Positions 19,850 through 30,417 are shown, counted from the stretch's first letter. The stretch is 41,590 nt of DNA from Lautropia mirabilis (GCA_945876565.1 CAMCOS010000021.1:1-41590); one strand, 5' to 3'. Program-made: numbers and translations. Notes: generated by a model from the letters alone, not told the origin.

Positions 19850-20995
19850 GTGTCTATCTCGCGTCCCTGGAACTTCTCAGCTGGCCCCTCCGTCTTGCCC
19901 GAGGCAGTGCTGGAGCAAGCCGCAGCCGAGATGCTGGACTGGCATGGAAGTGGTATGTCAGTCATGGAGATGAGCCATCGAGGGCCCGAGTTCACACAGA
20001 TTTGTGATGAAGCGGAAGCAGACTTGCGCGAACTGTTGGGCGTGGGCGAAGAGTTTGCGGTGCTCTTTATGCAGGGCGGCGCCACGGCTGAAAACGCGAT
20101 TGTGCCTCTGAATCTGCTGGATCGTGGCCAACAACGGCAGGCCGATTATGTGCTCACCGGTACTTGGTCAGTCAAGTCCTTTAAAGAAGCCGGCAAGTAT
20201 GGTGACGCTGCCGTGGCCGCATCGAGCGAGACGGCTTTCGAAGATGGTGGCACGACTTATGCGCCGTTGACTTGGGTGCCGGCCGTGGCTCACTGGACTG
20301 TCAGACCGACCGCCGCTTATCTCCATCTGTGCAGCAACGAGACGATTGGTGGCGTGGAGTTTATGGACTGGCCCGATGCCCAGGCCATGGCAGCGCTTGG
20401 TGCGCCCGATGTGCCGCTTGTCGTTGATGCATCTTCACACTTTTTGTCGCGGCCGATGGATTTCTCTCGGGTGGGCATGCTGTATGCGGGTGCCCAGAAA
20501 AATGCTGGCCCGGCGGGGGTCACCATGGTGATTGTTCGTCGAGAGCTGATTGGTCATGCCTTACCCATTTGCCCTTCGGCATTTGATTATGCCAACGTGG
20601 CCAAGGAACGCTCGCGTTTCAACACGCCACCGACTTACGCGATCTACGTGGCGGGGTTGGTGTTCAAGTGGTTGCTGCAGCAGGGTGGCTTGGCTGCTAT
20701 TGAGAAAGTCAACCTGACCAAGGCGCAAGCGTTGTACGGTTTTTTTGATCAGTCGGGGTTTTACCGGGTGCCGGTACACCCCTCGGTGCGCTCGCGCATG
20801 AACGTGCCGTTTACGCTGCCCGATGCCGCTTTGGATGAAGCATTTCTGGATGGGGCGCGCGCCGCAGGCCTGACCCAGCTCAAAGGTCACAAGTCAGTCG
20901 GTGGCATGCGCGCTTCGATATACAACGCCATGCCGCTTACCGGGGTGATGGCGCTGATTGAATATTTACAATGGTTTGAGCGCGAACATGGATAA
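19850..20995 (+). CDS. serC: Phosphoserine aminotransferase SerC
   Basis: SerC converts 3-phosphohydroxypyruvate and glutamate to phosphoserine, and acts on the matching step of pyridoxal phosphate synthesis. The 381-residue product begins with the class-V aminotransferase hallmark [18 protein letters not shown]. It has [13 protein letters not shown], the GGAT phosphate-binding loop, and the PLP lysine Lys217 in [27 protein letters not shown] and [12 protein letters not shown] occur in the C-terminal half. The GTG start at 19850 is only five bases from the gyrA stop. The last codons overlap pheA by eight bases. Confidence 0.97.
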   Translation: MSISRPWNFSAGPSVLPEAVLEQAAAEMLDWHGSGMSVMEMSHRGPEFTQICDEAEADLRELLGVGEEFAVLFMQGGATAENAIVPLNLLDRGQQRQADYVLTGTWSVKSFKEAGKYGDAAVAASSETAFEDGGTTYAPLTWVPAVAHWTVRPTAAYLHLCSNETIGGVEFMDWPDAQAMAALGAPDVPLVVDASSHFLSRPMDFSRVGMLYAGAQKNAGPAGVTMVIVRRELIGHALPICPSAFDYANVAKERSRFNTPPTYAIYVAGLVFKWLLQQGGLAAIEKVNLTKAQALYGFFDQSGFYRVPVHPSVRSRMNVPFTLPDAALDEAFLDGARAAGLTQLKGHKSVGGMRASIYNAMPLTGVMALIEYLQWFEREHG

Positions 20996-22076
20996 AGAAC
21001 TGCAGGCCCAACTATTGCCATTGCGTCAGAAGATCGATATCCTTGACCAGCAAATTCTGGCGTTGATTAATGAGCGTGCTCGCACCGCGCAAGCGGTGGG
21101 CGCGGTCAAGCACGCTCATCATGAGCAAGGGCCAGTGTTTAGGCCCGAGCGTGAGGCGCAAGTAATCCGTGCGCTGCAGTCAGCCAATGAAGGACCGGTT
21201 GGTGACAAAGCCATCGATGCCATTTGGTCGCAGATTATTTCGGTCTGCCGGGGCTTGGAGAAAGATATTCGTGTGGCTTACCTCGGACCCATGGGGTCAT
21301 TTTCGGAGCAGGCCGCGCTTGAGTATATGGGGCAGGACATTTCCGGTGTGCCATGCCCAGATTTTGATGAGGTGTTCAGAAGGGTTGAGTCTGATGGTGC
21401 CGATGTGGGGATTGTGCCGGTGGAAAACTCCACCGAGGGTGCGGTCAATCGCACCCTTGATCTCTTGTTGAACACGCCCGTGCGCATTGTCGGTGAGCAC
21501 ACGATTGTGATTCGCCATTGTCTGTTAACCAAAAGCGGCACCATCGATGGTGTGACGCGTGTCATGGCACATCCACAGGCCTTGGCGCAATGCCAACATT
21601 GGCTGGGCATGAACCACCCACACCTCCTACGTGAACCGGTGGCTAGCAACGCCGAAGCGGCCCGTATTGCGGCGCAAGACCCAGCGGTGGCTGCGATTGC
21701 CAGTGATATTGCCGCCAGAGCCTGGGGTCTGGAGGTTGTGGCTGAGGGGATTCAGGATGACCCATCGAACCGCACCCGGTTTTTGGCGATTGGCAAGATT
21801 GATACCTTGTCGAGTGGTGCCGACAAGACCAGTTTGATTTTGGCCGTGCCCAATGAGGCTGGTGCGGTTTACAGGATGTTGGCGCCGTTGGCTGACAATG
21901 GCGTCTCGATGTATCGGTTTGAGTCGCGCCCGGCGCGCACTGGCCAGTGGGAGTACTACTTTTACGTTGACATTGAAGGCCATCGCCAGGATCCGGCAGT
22001 GGCCAAGGCGTTGTCTGAGTTGCAGGTGCGCTGTGCATTTTTAAAGGTGCTAGGTTCCTATCCGAGGCAGACGTGA
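20988..22076 (+). CDS. pheA: Bifunctional chorismate mutase/prephenate dehydratase PheA
   Basis: The P-protein converts chorismate to prephenate and then phenylpyruvate, and is usually inhibited by phenylalanine. The 362-residue product has an N-terminal chorismate mutase helix bundle ([20 protein letters not shown]). A prephenate dehydratase domain begins at [15 protein letters not shown] and carries the catalytic NRTRFLAIG motif. A C-terminal ACT domain contains YRFESRPAR, the Phe-binding ESRP motif. ATG 20988 (MDKELQAQ) is preferred; the frame is open ten codons further upstream inside serC. It overlaps serC by eight bases and hisC by four (GTGA). Confidence 0.97.
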   Translation: MDKELQAQLLPLRQKIDILDQQILALINERARTAQAVGAVKHAHHEQGPVFRPEREAQVIRALQSANEGPVGDKAIDAIWSQIISVCRGLEKDIRVAYLGPMGSFSEQAALEYMGQDISGVPCPDFDEVFRRVESDGADVGIVPVENSTEGAVNRTLDLLLNTPVRIVGEHTIVIRHCLLTKSGTIDGVTRVMAHPQALAQCQHWLGMNHPHLLREPVASNAEAARIAAQDPAVAAIASDIAARAWGLEVVAEGIQDDPSNRTRFLAIGKIDTLSSGADKTSLILAVPNEAGAVYRMLAPLADNGVSMYRFESRPARTGQWEYYFYVDIEGHRQDPAVAKALSELQVRCAFLKVLGSYPRQT

Positions 22077-23221
22077 GCGAGACAATCAAAGACAGCGTGG
22101 GTGCCAAAGGGCTCATCGCACCGAACCACATCAAAGAGATTCAGCCCTATATTCCGGGTAAGCCGATTGACGATCTGGTGCGAGAGCTTGGTCTTAAGCC
22201 AGAGCAGGTGGTCAAGCTGGCATCCAACGAGAACCCGCTGGGCATGCCCGAGTCGGCCAAGAAAGCCATTGAGCGTGAGTTAAAGAGCTTGGGCCGTTAC
22301 CCGGATCCTGGTGGTTACGCCTTAAAACAAGTGATTGCTAAACGGCTGGATGTGCCAGCCGGTTGGATTACGCTGGGCAACGGCTCAAACGACATTCTCG
22401 AGCTGGTGGGCATGGCACTTTTGGAGCCTGGTTACAGTGCGGTGTATTCGCAGTTTGCGTTTGTGGTTTACCGCCTGGCCACGCAGGCGCGCGGCGCCGA
22501 GCATCTAATGGTGGCGGCCAAGGAGTTCGGTCATGATCTGGATGGCATGTTTGATGCGATTGCGCCGAATACGCGCGTGGTGTTCATCGCCAACCCGAAC
22601 AACCCAACTGGCACTTTCCTGAGCGCTGAGCAGATCGCTCGGTTTTTAGAGCGTGTTCAAGCAGTCCATGGCAACCGGGTGACAGTGGTGCTGGATGAGG
22701 CGTATAACGAATATCTGCCTGCTGATCTTCGGATTGACAGCGTGGCACTGGTCAAGCGGTTTGCGAATCTGGTGGTTTCGCGCAGTTTTTCCAAAGCCTA
22801 CGGCTTGGCGGGTTTGCGGGTGGGGTTTGGCCTGGCGCAGCCGGCACTGACAGACCTCATGGCACGCGTGCGTCAGCCCTTCAATGTGAACTCGCTGGCC
22901 CAGGCGGCTGCGATTGCCGCCTTTCAGGACGATGAGTTTTTGGCGCGCAGCGCTGAAATCAATGCGTCTGGCAAAAAACAGTTGCAAGAGGCCTTTGATC
23001 GTCTGAAACTGAAGTACGTGCCAAGCTATGCCAACTTTGTGCTCGTGCACGTGGGCGATGCCAATGCCATTAACCAGGCGCTGCTCAAGCGCGGGGTGAT
23101 TGTGCGTCCGGTCAGTGCCGATGGTTTGCCCGAGTGGTTGCGCATCTCGATTGGTTTGCCCCAAGAAAATGCGATCTTGATTCATGCCCTGACTGAGGTG
23201 CTTGGCAAGGAGCTTGCGTGA
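22073..23221 (+). CDS. hisC: Histidinol-phosphate/aromatic aminotransferase HisC
   Basis: This is a PLP class I/II aminotransferase. The 382-residue product has LASNENPLGMPESAKKAI, the FIANPNNPTGTFLS motif, the aspartate in VVLDEAYNEY, the PLP lysine Lys241 in SRSFSKAYGLAGLRVG, and the C-terminal arginine in LPEWLRISIG. It lies inside the aromatic cluster and not with the his operon. The in vivo role may therefore be transamination of phenylpyruvate, 4-hydroxyphenylpyruvate or arogenate; HisC paralogues with that context are known. The GTG start overlaps the pheA stop, and the stop overlaps tyrA by four bases. Confidence 0.93.
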   Translation: MSETIKDSVGAKGLIAPNHIKEIQPYIPGKPIDDLVRELGLKPEQVVKLASNENPLGMPESAKKAIERELKSLGRYPDPGGYALKQVIAKRLDVPAGWITLGNGSNDILELVGMALLEPGYSAVYSQFAFVVYRLATQARGAEHLMVAAKEFGHDLDGMFDAIAPNTRVVFIANPNNPTGTFLSAEQIARFLERVQAVHGNRVTVVLDEAYNEYLPADLRIDSVALVKRFANLVVSRSFSKAYGLAGLRVGFGLAQPALTDLMARVRQPFNVNSLAQAAAIAAFQDDEFLARSAEINASGKKQLQEAFDRLKLKYVPSYANFVLVHVGDANAINQALLKRGVIVRPVSADGLPEWLRISIGLPQENAILIHALTEVLGKELA

Positions 23222-24156
23222 GTGGTCGAGTAAGCGGTGGCGTCACTGCACAGCCGTTAAGGATAGATACGCTGGCGGTCGTGGGCGTTGGGCTCATTGG
23301 TGGCTCGTTTGCGCTTGGGCTTAAGCAATCGGGTTGTGTGGGTCGTGTGCTCGGCGTTGGTCGCAAGCCCGAAACGCTTGCGCAGGCACGTGATCTCGGT
23401 GTGATTGATGAAATTGCGACATTGGAGCAGGCTGCGCGTGTAGCTGACCTCATCATGATCGCGGCACCGGTGGGTTCGTTTGGGCCGATCTTTGAAGGGC
23501 TGGCCGCGAATCTTGCGGATACCGCCGTCATCACGGATGGTGGCAGCACCAAAGGCAACGTGGTCATGGCTGCGCGTGCGGCGCTTGGTCAACGCATTGG
23601 TCAGTTTGTGCCGGCGCACCCGATTGCGGGGTCACACGAATCGGGTCCACAAGCCGCGTTTGCAGATCTGTACCGTGACCGTCACGTGGTGGTCTGTCCA
23701 ATGTCTGAGAATACGGCTGGCTCAATTCAATTCGTCTGCGATGCGTGGGCAGCGTGTGGGGCTTGCCTGGTGACCATGGATGTCGAGCAGCATGATGATG
23801 TGTTGGCTGCTGTTAGCCATTTGCCTCATTGGTTGGCTAGTTTGTATGTGGAACATGTCGCACGTGATGCCAACGCGGATTTGAACTTGCGGCTAGCGGG
23901 CGCTGGTTTTGGTGATTTCTCGCGCATTGCCCAAGGCTCGGTCGAAATGTGGCGTGACATTTTTACGGCCAACCGCCCGGCGATGTTGCGACAGTTGGAT
24001 GCTTTGCATGATTTGTTGGGACAGGCGCGTGAGGCTTTGCGCGCAAACGATGAGGCATGGCTTAACGAAATTCTTGCCCATGCTGCTTCTGTTCGGCGCC
24101 AATGGGGTGAGCAGCACAAACGCAACAAACAAGACGGTGGTCACGATCCGACATGA
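23218..24156 (+). CDS. tyrA: Prephenate (arogenate) dehydrogenase TyrA
   Basis: TyrA oxidatively decarboxylates prephenate to 4-hydroxyphenylpyruvate, or arogenate to tyrosine. The 312-residue product starts with a dinucleotide-binding fold, [20 protein letters not shown], and has ITDGGSTKG. The conserved [14 protein letters not shown] contains a catalytic histidine, and [10 protein letters not shown] provides the second conserved histidine region. No ACT domain or fused chorismate mutase is present, unlike E. coli TyrA. The GTG start overlaps hisC and the stop overlaps aroA (ATGA). The cofactor (NAD or NADP) and substrate preference are not readable with confidence. Confidence 0.95.
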   Translation: MSGRVSGGVTAQPLRIDTLAVVGVGLIGGSFALGLKQSGCVGRVLGVGRKPETLAQARDLGVIDEIATLEQAARVADLIMIAAPVGSFGPIFEGLAANLADTAVITDGGSTKGNVVMAARAALGQRIGQFVPAHPIAGSHESGPQAAFADLYRDRHVVVCPMSENTAGSIQFVCDAWAACGACLVTMDVEQHDDVLAAVSHLPHWLASLYVEHVARDANADLNLRLAGAGFGDFSRIAQGSVEMWRDIFTANRPAMLRQLDALHDLLGQAREALRANDEAWLNEILAHAASVRRQWGEQHKRNKQDGGHDPT

Positions 24157-25487
24157 ATCCGGCTAATGAATCAAACCTGACGCTTGAGCCGGTCACCCGA
24201 GCGCATGGCACGGTCCAGTTACCAGGCTCAAAAAGCATTTCCAACCGGGTGTTGCTCTTGGCAGCATTAAGTGTTGGCTCTACCGATATTCATGGCCTGC
24301 TGGACTCGGATGACACCCGGGTGATGTTGCAGGCACTATCCAGTTTGGGGGTGGGTGTCGGTCGTCGTAAAGACGGTGTGGTGACCATCACCAGCCCGGG
24401 TTACTTCCGTATGCGTCAGGCTAATCTGTTTCTCGGTAATGCCGGCACCGCCTATCGCCCCATGACCGCGGCTTTGGCCTTTGCCGGTGGCGATTATGAG
24501 CTCACTGGCGTTGCGCGCATGCATGAACGCCCGATTGGTGATTTGGTGGATGCTTTGCGAGGTTTGGGTGCTGATATTGAGTATCTAGGCCAGTCTGGTT
24601 ACCCGCCATTGCGAATCAAGCCTGCGCTGCCCAAAGGTAGCGCCATCGAGGTTAAAGGGTCGGTGTCAAGCCAGTTTCTGACGGCTTTGTTGTTGGCCGC
24701 GCCCATGTTGGTGTCGCAGACCGGTCAAGATCTGCGCATTCGCGTCGTTGGCACCTTGATTTCCAAACCCTATGTTGATATCACCACCGAGCTCATGTCG
24801 CGCTTTGGGGTGCTGGTTGATCGCCAAACGGATGAGTCCGGTCAGTTGGTGTTTGTGATCCCCGAAGGAGCGCAGTATCGGTCACCGGGTACGGTTCATG
24901 TTGAAGGCGATGCGTCGTCAGCCTCGTATTTCATGGCCTTGGGTTTGATCGGAGAAGGTCCCCTGACCATTGAGGGCGTGGGTCAAGACAGCATTCAAGG
25001 TGACATGGCGTTTGCTGCCACCATTGAGCAAATGGGGGCGCAGATCGACTGCCTGCCCAACTCGATGACGGTTTGTGGCCTGTCAGTCGCCAGTGGTGCG
25101 CGATTAAAGGCCTTTGACCAAGACTTCAATTTGATACCGGATGCGGCGATGACGGCAGCCGTGCTAGCCATTTATGCCGATGGGCCTTGTACCTTGCGCA
25201 ACATCGGCAGCTGGCGCGTGAAAGAAACGGATCGCATCCACGCCATGGTCACCGAACTCGGTAAGCTCGGCGCCAAGGTAGAAAGTGGCGAGGATTGGCT
25301 CACGGTGTATCCGATCGAGCAGGATGCGTGGTGCAGCGCTAGCATCCACACCTACGATGACCACCGCATGGCCATGTGTTTCTCATTGGCGGCGTTTGGG
25401 CCGGTGTCGGTGACGATCGAGGATCCAGGATGTGTGGCTAAAACGTTTCCGGAATATTTTTCTGTTTATATGCAGGTGGTGTTGTGA
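24153..25487 (+). CDS. aroA: 5-Enolpyruvylshikimate-3-phosphate synthase AroA
   Basis: EPSPS joins shikimate-3-phosphate and phosphoenolpyruvate in the step before chorismate synthase. The 444-residue product shows [17 protein letters not shown] near the N-terminus, the signature [33 protein letters not shown] and [12 protein letters not shown]. These class I motifs, with the glycine of LGNAGTAxR and the later Pro intact, are those of the glyphosate-sensitive form. A Tyr stands where E. coli has Met in GTAMRP. The gene is overlapped on both sides (tyrA ATGA, cmk GTGA), so its translation is coupled in the cluster. Confidence 0.98.
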   Translation: MNPANESNLTLEPVTRAHGTVQLPGSKSISNRVLLLAALSVGSTDIHGLLDSDDTRVMLQALSSLGVGVGRRKDGVVTITSPGYFRMRQANLFLGNAGTAYRPMTAALAFAGGDYELTGVARMHERPIGDLVDALRGLGADIEYLGQSGYPPLRIKPALPKGSAIEVKGSVSSQFLTALLLAAPMLVSQTGQDLRIRVVGTLISKPYVDITTELMSRFGVLVDRQTDESGQLVFVIPEGAQYRSPGTVHVEGDASSASYFMALGLIGEGPLTIEGVGQDSIQGDMAFAATIEQMGAQIDCLPNSMTVCGLSVASGARLKAFDQDFNLIPDAAMTAAVLAIYADGPCTLRNIGSWRVKETDRIHAMVTELGKLGAKVESGEDWLTVYPIEQDAWCSASIHTYDDHRMAMCFSLAAFGPVSVTIEDPGCVAKTFPEYFSVYMQVVL

Positions 25488-26179
25488 ATGTGACGGCGCA
25501 GGCGGTACCCGCTGCGGTACCCGCGATTGTCATCGATGGCCCAACTGCATCGGGTAAAGGAACCGTTGCGGCCAGGCTAGCGACTGAGCTCGGCTGGCAC
25601 ATTCTTGACAGCGGTGCCTTGTATCGTTTGGTCGCCTGGACGGTGCTGGATAAAAACATTGATGCCAATGACGTAGCCGCTGTGGCCCTGGCGGCACGGC
25701 GCATGGATGTCCGGTTTGAGCAAGGCCGGATTTTTCTGGGCAATCAGGATGTCACCGAGCTGATCAGGCAGGAACATGTGGGTAATTTGGCCTCACGGCT
25801 CGCACCGGCAGCGCCTGTGCGTGAGGCCTTGCTGGAGCGTCAACGGATGTTTAGGCGCACGCCTGGGCTGGTGGCCGACGGCCGAGACATGGGGACGGTG
25901 GTGTTCCCTCAGGCCGACTTGAAGATCTTCCTGGTTGCTGACGTTAAAGCCCGCGCTCAGCGTCGGTGTCAGCAATTGCGTGAGCGCGGCCTAGAGGCTG
26001 ATGAGGCCTCGGTACTCGCTGATCTGAACGAGCGTGACGCGCGTGATACCGACAGGGCGGTGGCACCGCTTAAGCCGGCTGCAGATGCGTATCAGCTTGA
26101 CTCATCACGATTGACCGTGGACGAGACGGTGGCAGCGGTTCTGTCGCTTTGGCATAAATTGCAACGCAGCGATCAATAA
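25484..26179 (+). CDS. cmk: Cytidylate kinase Cmk
   Basis: Cmk phosphorylates CMP and dCMP. The 231-residue product has a P-loop [17 protein letters not shown], followed by [14 protein letters not shown], the CMP-binding region. [20 protein letters not shown] and the lid region RCQQLRERG with [15 protein letters not shown] are also present. The GTG start overlaps the aroA stop by four bases, giving the aroA-cmk pairing common in proteobacteria. Its end overlaps the end of the opposite-strand YdcF-like gene by seven bases, so the usual cmk-rpsA read-through is broken here. Confidence 0.97.
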   Translation: MNVTAQAVPAAVPAIVIDGPTASGKGTVAARLATELGWHILDSGALYRLVAWTVLDKNIDANDVAAVALAARRMDVRFEQGRIFLGNQDVTELIRQEHVGNLASRLAPAAPVREALLERQRMFRRTPGLVADGRDMGTVVFPQADLKIFLVADVKARAQRRCQQLRERGLEADEASVLADLNERDARDTDRAVAPLKPAADAYQLDSSRLTVDETVAAVLSLWHKLQRSDQ

Positions 26180-26964
26180 CCCCAGATAAGTGCAATCCAT
26201 TCCTTGATCGCTCGGTTGCTCGTGTCCAAGGCATCGGTGTTGGGTAGCCAGGCTAGCTCGCGGTCTTTGATGGCATGGGCTTGCCAGTCGGTGGGGTAGG
26301 CATCGACCTGAAGTCCAGCGCGACGCGCATTGGCCACGGCGCGCGGCAAGTGTGAAGCGGAGGTGACTAGTGCCAGACGACCACGCCAGCCTTTGTCGAG
26401 CATGATTTGCGCGACATTTTTGACGTTCTCGCGGGTGGTGGTTGAGTCCGTTTCAAGCACAATGGCGTCGGGTGGCACTCCAAGTTGCGTCAGTAGCTGA
26501 GCAATCCACAAGGCCTCGGCAGGCTTGGGTGGTGTGCTTGGCCAGACACCACCACTGACAATCATTTGTGGCGCGATGGCTTGATGCCAAAGGCTTGCGG
26601 CATGAACCGCTCGATCAGCCGCTTCGGTTAGGTCAGGTTGCCATTCGGGTGCCAGTGGTGATCGAGTCGAGCGTGTTAGTCCACCCAGGAGCAAAATTGC
26701 CTCGTAGGGGCCTCCCGAATTGGCTTTGGCGATCGCGACTGCCCGGCGCTCCAAGCCAGCTTGCAACTGGTACGCCACGCCAGGCATGGCAAAGAGGATG
26801 ACCTGCAGTACAGCCAGTGTCATCAGTGCTGGGCCCCAGAGACGTCTTGGCCAGACCCTCTTGATGACCCAGCCAGCTGTCACGCCCAGGCACAGCAAAC
26901 CCAAAGGCGTGGCCGACCATGTCAGTAGTTTGACAGCGAGATTTAGCAGGTTGGTGTCGCCCAT
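26173..26964 (-). CDS. YdcF/ElyC-like DUF218 membrane protein
   Basis: The 263-residue product has two hydrophobic segments in the first 65 residues ([19 protein letters not shown] and [20 protein letters not shown]). A DUF218 alpha/beta domain follows: [17 protein letters not shown], a conserved TRENVKN segment after LETDSTTT, and [14 protein letters not shown]. Family knowledge: ElyC/YdcF proteins affect envelope polysaccharide and peptidoglycan precursor metabolism, with an unclear reaction. The gene sits in reverse between cmk and rpsA, which are normally adjacent. Nearby LPS genes are consistent with an envelope role. Confidence 0.85.
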   Translation of the reverse strand: MGDTNLLNLAVKLLTWSATPLGLLCLGVTAGWVIKRVWPRRLWGPALMTLAVLQVILFAMPGVAYQLQAGLERRAVAIAKANSGGPYEAILLLGGLTRSTRSPLAPEWQPDLTEAADRAVHAASLWHQAIAPQMIVSGGVWPSTPPKPAEALWIAQLLTQLGVPPDAIVLETDSTTTRENVKNVAQIMLDKGWRGRLALVTSASHLPRAVANARRAGLQVDAYPTDWQAHAIKDRELAWLPNTDALDTSNRAIKEWIALIWGY

Positions 26965-26990
26965 GCGATTGAGTCTGTTGTCTGTAAGTT

Positions 26991-27029
26991 GCTAAGCGGT
27001 GTTGCTAAGCGGTGTTGCTAACCGGTTGA
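26991..27029. repeat. 13-base tandem repeat upstream of rpsA
   Basis: Two perfect GCTAAGCGGTGTT units are followed by a third diverged unit (GCTAACCGGTTGA), between the ydcF-like start and the rpsA promoter. The third copy overlaps a TTGATC that could be part of the rpsA promoter, so the array abuts both divergent promoters. Confidence 0.85.
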
Positions 27030-27247
27030 TCAAAAACGATTTTTTTATGATAAGATATAAAGCTTTCCGCAATATTCTGCGGAAAGCGTAGCACAAGCCC
27101 CGCCAAATGGTGATCGACAGTCTACTGAAGATGAAGATGATCCAGAGGCGGTTATCCATAACACCGTATGTCGCTTGGTCTGGCATGTTGCCTGGCAACC
27201 GACACCGCGAGAAACCGGATCAAATAGGTCCACCAGGTACTCTTTAC
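27026..27247 (+). promoter_or_regulatory. rpsA promoter and structured leader
   Basis: A candidate TTGATC -35 (27026-27031) precedes AT-rich sequence with TATAAA-type -10 boxes at 27046-27061; the exact start is unclear. Just downstream is a perfect 10-base hairpin, GCTTTCCGCA/TGCGGAAAGC, with six-base loop (27062-27087), lacking a T-run after it. The leader continues about 160 bases to ATG 27248, where no strong Shine-Dalgarno is seen. In E. coli rpsA is translated from a structured leader without a good Shine-Dalgarno and is repressed by S1 itself. A similar arrangement is likely here. Confidence 0.55.
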
Positions 27248-28966
27248 ATGTCAACTCAACCAACCACTGAAAACTTGACCGGCGGCGAGAGCTTTGCCGA
27301 TTTATTTGCACAAAGCATCAAAAAGCAGGACATGAAAACCGGCGAAGTTATTTCTGCCGAGGTCTTGCGTATTGATCACAATTTTGTGATTGTCAATGCG
27401 GGCCTAAAGTCTGAAGCCTTTATTCCGCTGGAAGAATTCCTAAACGATCAGGGTGAGATTGAAGTCAACCCTGGCGATTTCATTTCTGTGGCGATAGATT
27501 CGCTTGAGAACGGCTACGGTGATACTGTGCTGTCTCGCGATCGTGCCAAGCGCTTGTCGGCCTGGTTGTCCCTTGAACAAGCGCTTGAGAGCCACGAACT
27601 GGTCTCTGGTACCATCACCGGCAAGGTCAAAGGTGGCCTGACGGTTATGACCAACGGCATTCGTGCCTTCTTGCCGGGCTCATTGGTTGATACCCGCCCG
27701 GTCAAGGACACCACGCCGTTTGAAGGCAAGACCATGGAGTTCAAGGTCATCAAGCTTGACCGCAAGCGCAACAACGTGGTGTTGTCACGTCGTGCGGTGC
27801 TCGAGGTCAGCATGGGTGAAGAGCGCCAGAAGTTGCTCGAAAACTTGAGCGAAGGCGCAACCGTCAAAGGTGTGGTCAAGAACATCACCGACTACGGCGC
27901 GTTTGTCGATCTAGGCGGCATCGATGGCTTGCTGCACATTACTGACATGGCATGGCGCCGCGTGCGTCACCCCTCCGAGGTTCTGGCTGTTGGTCAGGAA
28001 ATCGAGGCGAAGGTCTTGAAGTTCGATCAAGAAAAGAGCCGTGTGTCACTCGGTGTCAAGCAGCTGGGCGAAGATCCGTGGATCGGTCTGGCCCGTCGTT
28101 ATCCGCAAGGCACTCGCTTGTTTGGCAAGGTGACCAACCTGACCGATTACGGTTCGTTTGTTGAGGTTGAGGCTGGCATTGAAGGCTTGGTGCACGTCTC
28201 GGAAATGGACTGGACCAACAAGAACGTTGATCCACGCAAGGTCGTGACTCTCGGTGAAGAGGTTGAAGTCATGGTGCTTGAGATTGACGAAGAGCGTCGC
28301 CGTATTTCGTTGGGCATGAAGCAGTGCCGTGCCAACCCCTGGGAAGAGTTCTCGATCAACTTTAAGCGTGGCGACAAGGTCAGCGGTGCAATCAAGTCGA
28401 TCACCGATTTTGGCGTTTTCGTGGGCTTACCTGGCGGCATTGATGGTCTGGTTCACTTGTCTGATCTGTCATGGACGGATACCGGCGAAGAGGCAGTGCG
28501 TAACTTCAAAAAGGGTGACGAGCTGCACGCTGTTGTGCTGGCTATTGATACTGACAAAGAGCGAATTTCGCTGGGCGTCAAGCAGCTCGAAGGTGATCCG
28601 TTTAACAACTTTGCCGCGACACACGACAAAGGTGCCGTGGTGCAAGGCACGGTTAAGTCGGTTGAGCCCAAGGGTGCTGTGGTCACGCTGTCACTGGAAG
28701 TTGAAGGTTATCTGCGTGCATCTGAGATGGCCAGTGGCCGTGTCGAAGATGCCACGACCGTGCTCAAGGAAGGTCAAGAGATTGAGGCCATGATCATTAA
28801 CGTAGACCGTAAGGCTCGTTCGATTCAGCTCTCGATTAAGGCTCGTGATAACGCTGATACAGCTGATACGTTGCAGCGCATGTCTGAAGCAGGCGCGACC
28901 ACGGGCACGACCAATCTTGGTGCTCTGTTGAAAGCCAAGCTTGACCAAGCCAAAGATGGCGAGTAA
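27248..28966 (+). CDS. rpsA: 30S ribosomal protein S1
   Basis: S1 binds mRNA upstream of start codons and unfolds it on the 30S subunit. The 572-residue product contains six S1 repeats. Two visible examples are [19 protein letters not shown] followed by [14 protein letters not shown], and [18 protein letters not shown] followed by [12 protein letters not shown]. The frame is open to 27107, but [20 protein letters not shown] is the plausible N-terminus and the extra 47 residues do not look like protein. ihfB follows after 23 bases, as in many proteobacteria. Confidence 0.98.
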   Translation: MSTQPTTENLTGGESFADLFAQSIKKQDMKTGEVISAEVLRIDHNFVIVNAGLKSEAFIPLEEFLNDQGEIEVNPGDFISVAIDSLENGYGDTVLSRDRAKRLSAWLSLEQALESHELVSGTITGKVKGGLTVMTNGIRAFLPGSLVDTRPVKDTTPFEGKTMEFKVIKLDRKRNNVVLSRRAVLEVSMGEERQKLLENLSEGATVKGVVKNITDYGAFVDLGGIDGLLHITDMAWRRVRHPSEVLAVGQEIEAKVLKFDQEKSRVSLGVKQLGEDPWIGLARRYPQGTRLFGKVTNLTDYGSFVEVEAGIEGLVHVSEMDWTNKNVDPRKVVTLGEEVEVMVLEIDEERRRISLGMKQCRANPWEEFSINFKRGDKVSGAIKSITDFGVFVGLPGGIDGLVHLSDLSWTDTGEEAVRNFKKGDELHAVVLAIDTDKERISLGVKQLEGDPFNNFAATHDKGAVVQGTVKSVEPKGAVVTLSLEVEGYLRASEMASGRVEDATTVLKEGQEIEAMIINVDRKARSIQLSIKARDNADTADTLQRMSEAGATTGTTNLGALLKAKLDQAKDGE

Positions 28967-28989
28967 GTCAGCATAACCGCGAGATCGTT

Positions 28990-29310
28990 GTGACCAAGTC
29001 AGAACTTATCGTGGCACTGGCAGCGAGCCATAAACAGCTCGCTGCCAGCGACATTGACGTGGCTGTCAAAACCATTATCGACACCATGGTGGAGTCGCTG
29101 GCCAACGGCCAGCGCATCGAGATTCGCGGTTTTGGGAGTTTCTCTTTGTCGCAGCGTGCGCCACGCATCGGACGCAACCCCAGGACAGGTGAGCAGGTCT
29201 TAGTTCCCGGCAAGCGCGTGCCTCATTTCAAGGCGGGCAAGGAGCTGCGCCAGCGCGTGGACAATGGCCATGCCAGTCCTACACCGACTGACGTTGAATC
29301 GTCATCCTGA
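28990..29310 (+). CDS. ihfB: Integration host factor subunit beta
   Basis: IHF-beta pairs with IHF-alpha to bend DNA sharply at specific sites. The 106-residue product is a HU/IHF fold: [17 protein letters not shown], then [20 protein letters not shown], and [20 protein letters not shown]. The latter runs into the beta-arm motif GRNPRTGE, containing the intercalating proline. The C-terminus ([16 protein letters not shown]) is about ten residues longer than in E. coli. The GTG start at 28990 is chosen because it begins exactly at the family N-terminus. The gene probably shares the rpsA transcript. Confidence 0.96.
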   Translation: MTKSELIVALAASHKQLAASDIDVAVKTIIDTMVESLANGQRIEIRGFGSFSLSQRAPRIGRNPRTGEQVLVPGKRVPHFKAGKELRQRVDNGHASPTPTDVESSS

Positions 29311-29332
29311 TTGTCCGTGATGTAACCGCATC

Positions 29333-30373
29333 ATGATGGCGGCAAATCATCCTGACGCTACTTCACATACTTCGAACCAGTTTGCGCAGGCCGCGCCAAG
29401 CGGGGTCCACGGCACGGTGCTGGTGACAGGTGCCAATGGAATGGTGGGTCAGTCGCTTTGTCGAACCCTGGCTGCCATGGGCTTTGCCGTGCGGGCAGCG
29501 GTGCGTAAACCCCAAACGTTTCTCCCCATCGCGGGTGTGTCTGCGGTGCTGGCACCTGATCTTGCTGATCCACAAGCGCGCTGGTTACTCGATCAAGTGG
29601 ATGTGGTGATTCATGCGGCTGCTCGAGCGCATGTGATGAACCCCGCACCCGATGAGTTAAAACGCTTTTTGGCGGTCAATCGCGATGGCACCATTCGCCT
29701 AGCGCACGCCTGTGCGCAGGCTGGTGTTAAGCGGTTGGTGTTTCTGAGCACCATTAAGGTCAATGGCGAGTTCACCGAGCCCGGTCATCCGTTTGTGGCA
29801 ACCGACCGAGTGGCCCCGATCGATCCGTACGCTTTGTCCAAGTTCGAGGCTGAACAGGGCTTACAGTCGCTGGCCAAGCAGACGGGGCTGCAAGTCACCA
29901 TCGTGCGCCCGCCGCTTGTCTACGGACCCGGCGCCAAAGGTAATTTGGAACTGCTAGAGCGCGCCGTGCGCAAGGGCGCGCCTTTGCCAATTGGGTCGCT
30001 GGATTTTAATCGCCGAAGTTTGGTGAGTTTGTCAAACCTGGTGGATCTGGTGCTCGTATGTGCAACGCACCCCAGTGCGGCAGGCAAGGTGTTTCTGGTG
30101 AGCGATGGCGTCGATTTATCGACGCTTGGACTGGCCCGTGAAATTGCCAAAGCTTGCGTAGTGCCACTAAAGTTAACGCGCGTGCCAGTCAGTTTGCTTG
30201 GGCTAGCAGCCAGGATGTTGGGCAAGCAAGAAATGATGCGTCGCCTGACAGAGAATTTGCAAGTCGATATCAGCCTGACTCGCCAGACGCTGGGTTGGAT
30301 GCCGCCGCAAACGGTCGAGCAAGGCATGGCCGACGCATTTGCCATCGGGCTAGACAATGTCAGTGGCCAATAA
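29333..30373 (+). CDS. NAD-dependent epimerase/dehydratase (nucleotide-sugar, WbpV/GalE-like)
   Basis: An extended short-chain dehydrogenase/reductase acting on a nucleotide sugar. The 346-residue product has the Rossmann motif VLVTGANGMVGQSL near residue 30, the conserved VVIHAAARAHVM, LVFLSTIKVNGE with the catalytic Ser/Thr, YALSKFEAEQ (YxxxK), and VRPPLVYGPGAKGNL, which commits it to the sugar-epimerase branch. The exact sugar is unknown; WbpV-type UDP-N-acetylglucosamine 4-epimerases look most alike. Neighbouring lapA, lapB and heptose genes suggest a role in LPS or O-antigen. Two adjacent ATGs at 29333 and 29336 make the start uncertain by one codon. Confidence 0.85.
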   Translation: MMAANHPDATSHTSNQFAQAAPSGVHGTVLVTGANGMVGQSLCRTLAAMGFAVRAAVRKPQTFLPIAGVSAVLAPDLADPQARWLLDQVDVVIHAAARAHVMNPAPDELKRFLAVNRDGTIRLAHACAQAGVKRLVFLSTIKVNGEFTEPGHPFVATDRVAPIDPYALSKFEAEQGLQSLAKQTGLQVTIVRPPLVYGPGAKGNLELLERAVRKGAPLPIGSLDFNRRSLVSLSNLVDLVLVCATHPSAAGKVFLVSDGVDLSTLGLAREIAKACVVPLKLTRVPVSLLGLAARMLGKQEMMRRLTENLQVDISLTRQTLGWMPPQTVEQGMADAFAIGLDNVSGQ

Positions 30374-30417
30374 ACCCTTGCATTACAATGAGTACTTAAT
30401 TTTTTAGGATGTCAGGC

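Noticed and set aside
27107-27247. 47-codon N-terminal extension of ribosomal protein S1
   Set aside because: S1 proteins start near [13 protein letters not shown]; the extension falls in the leader and lacks conservation features.
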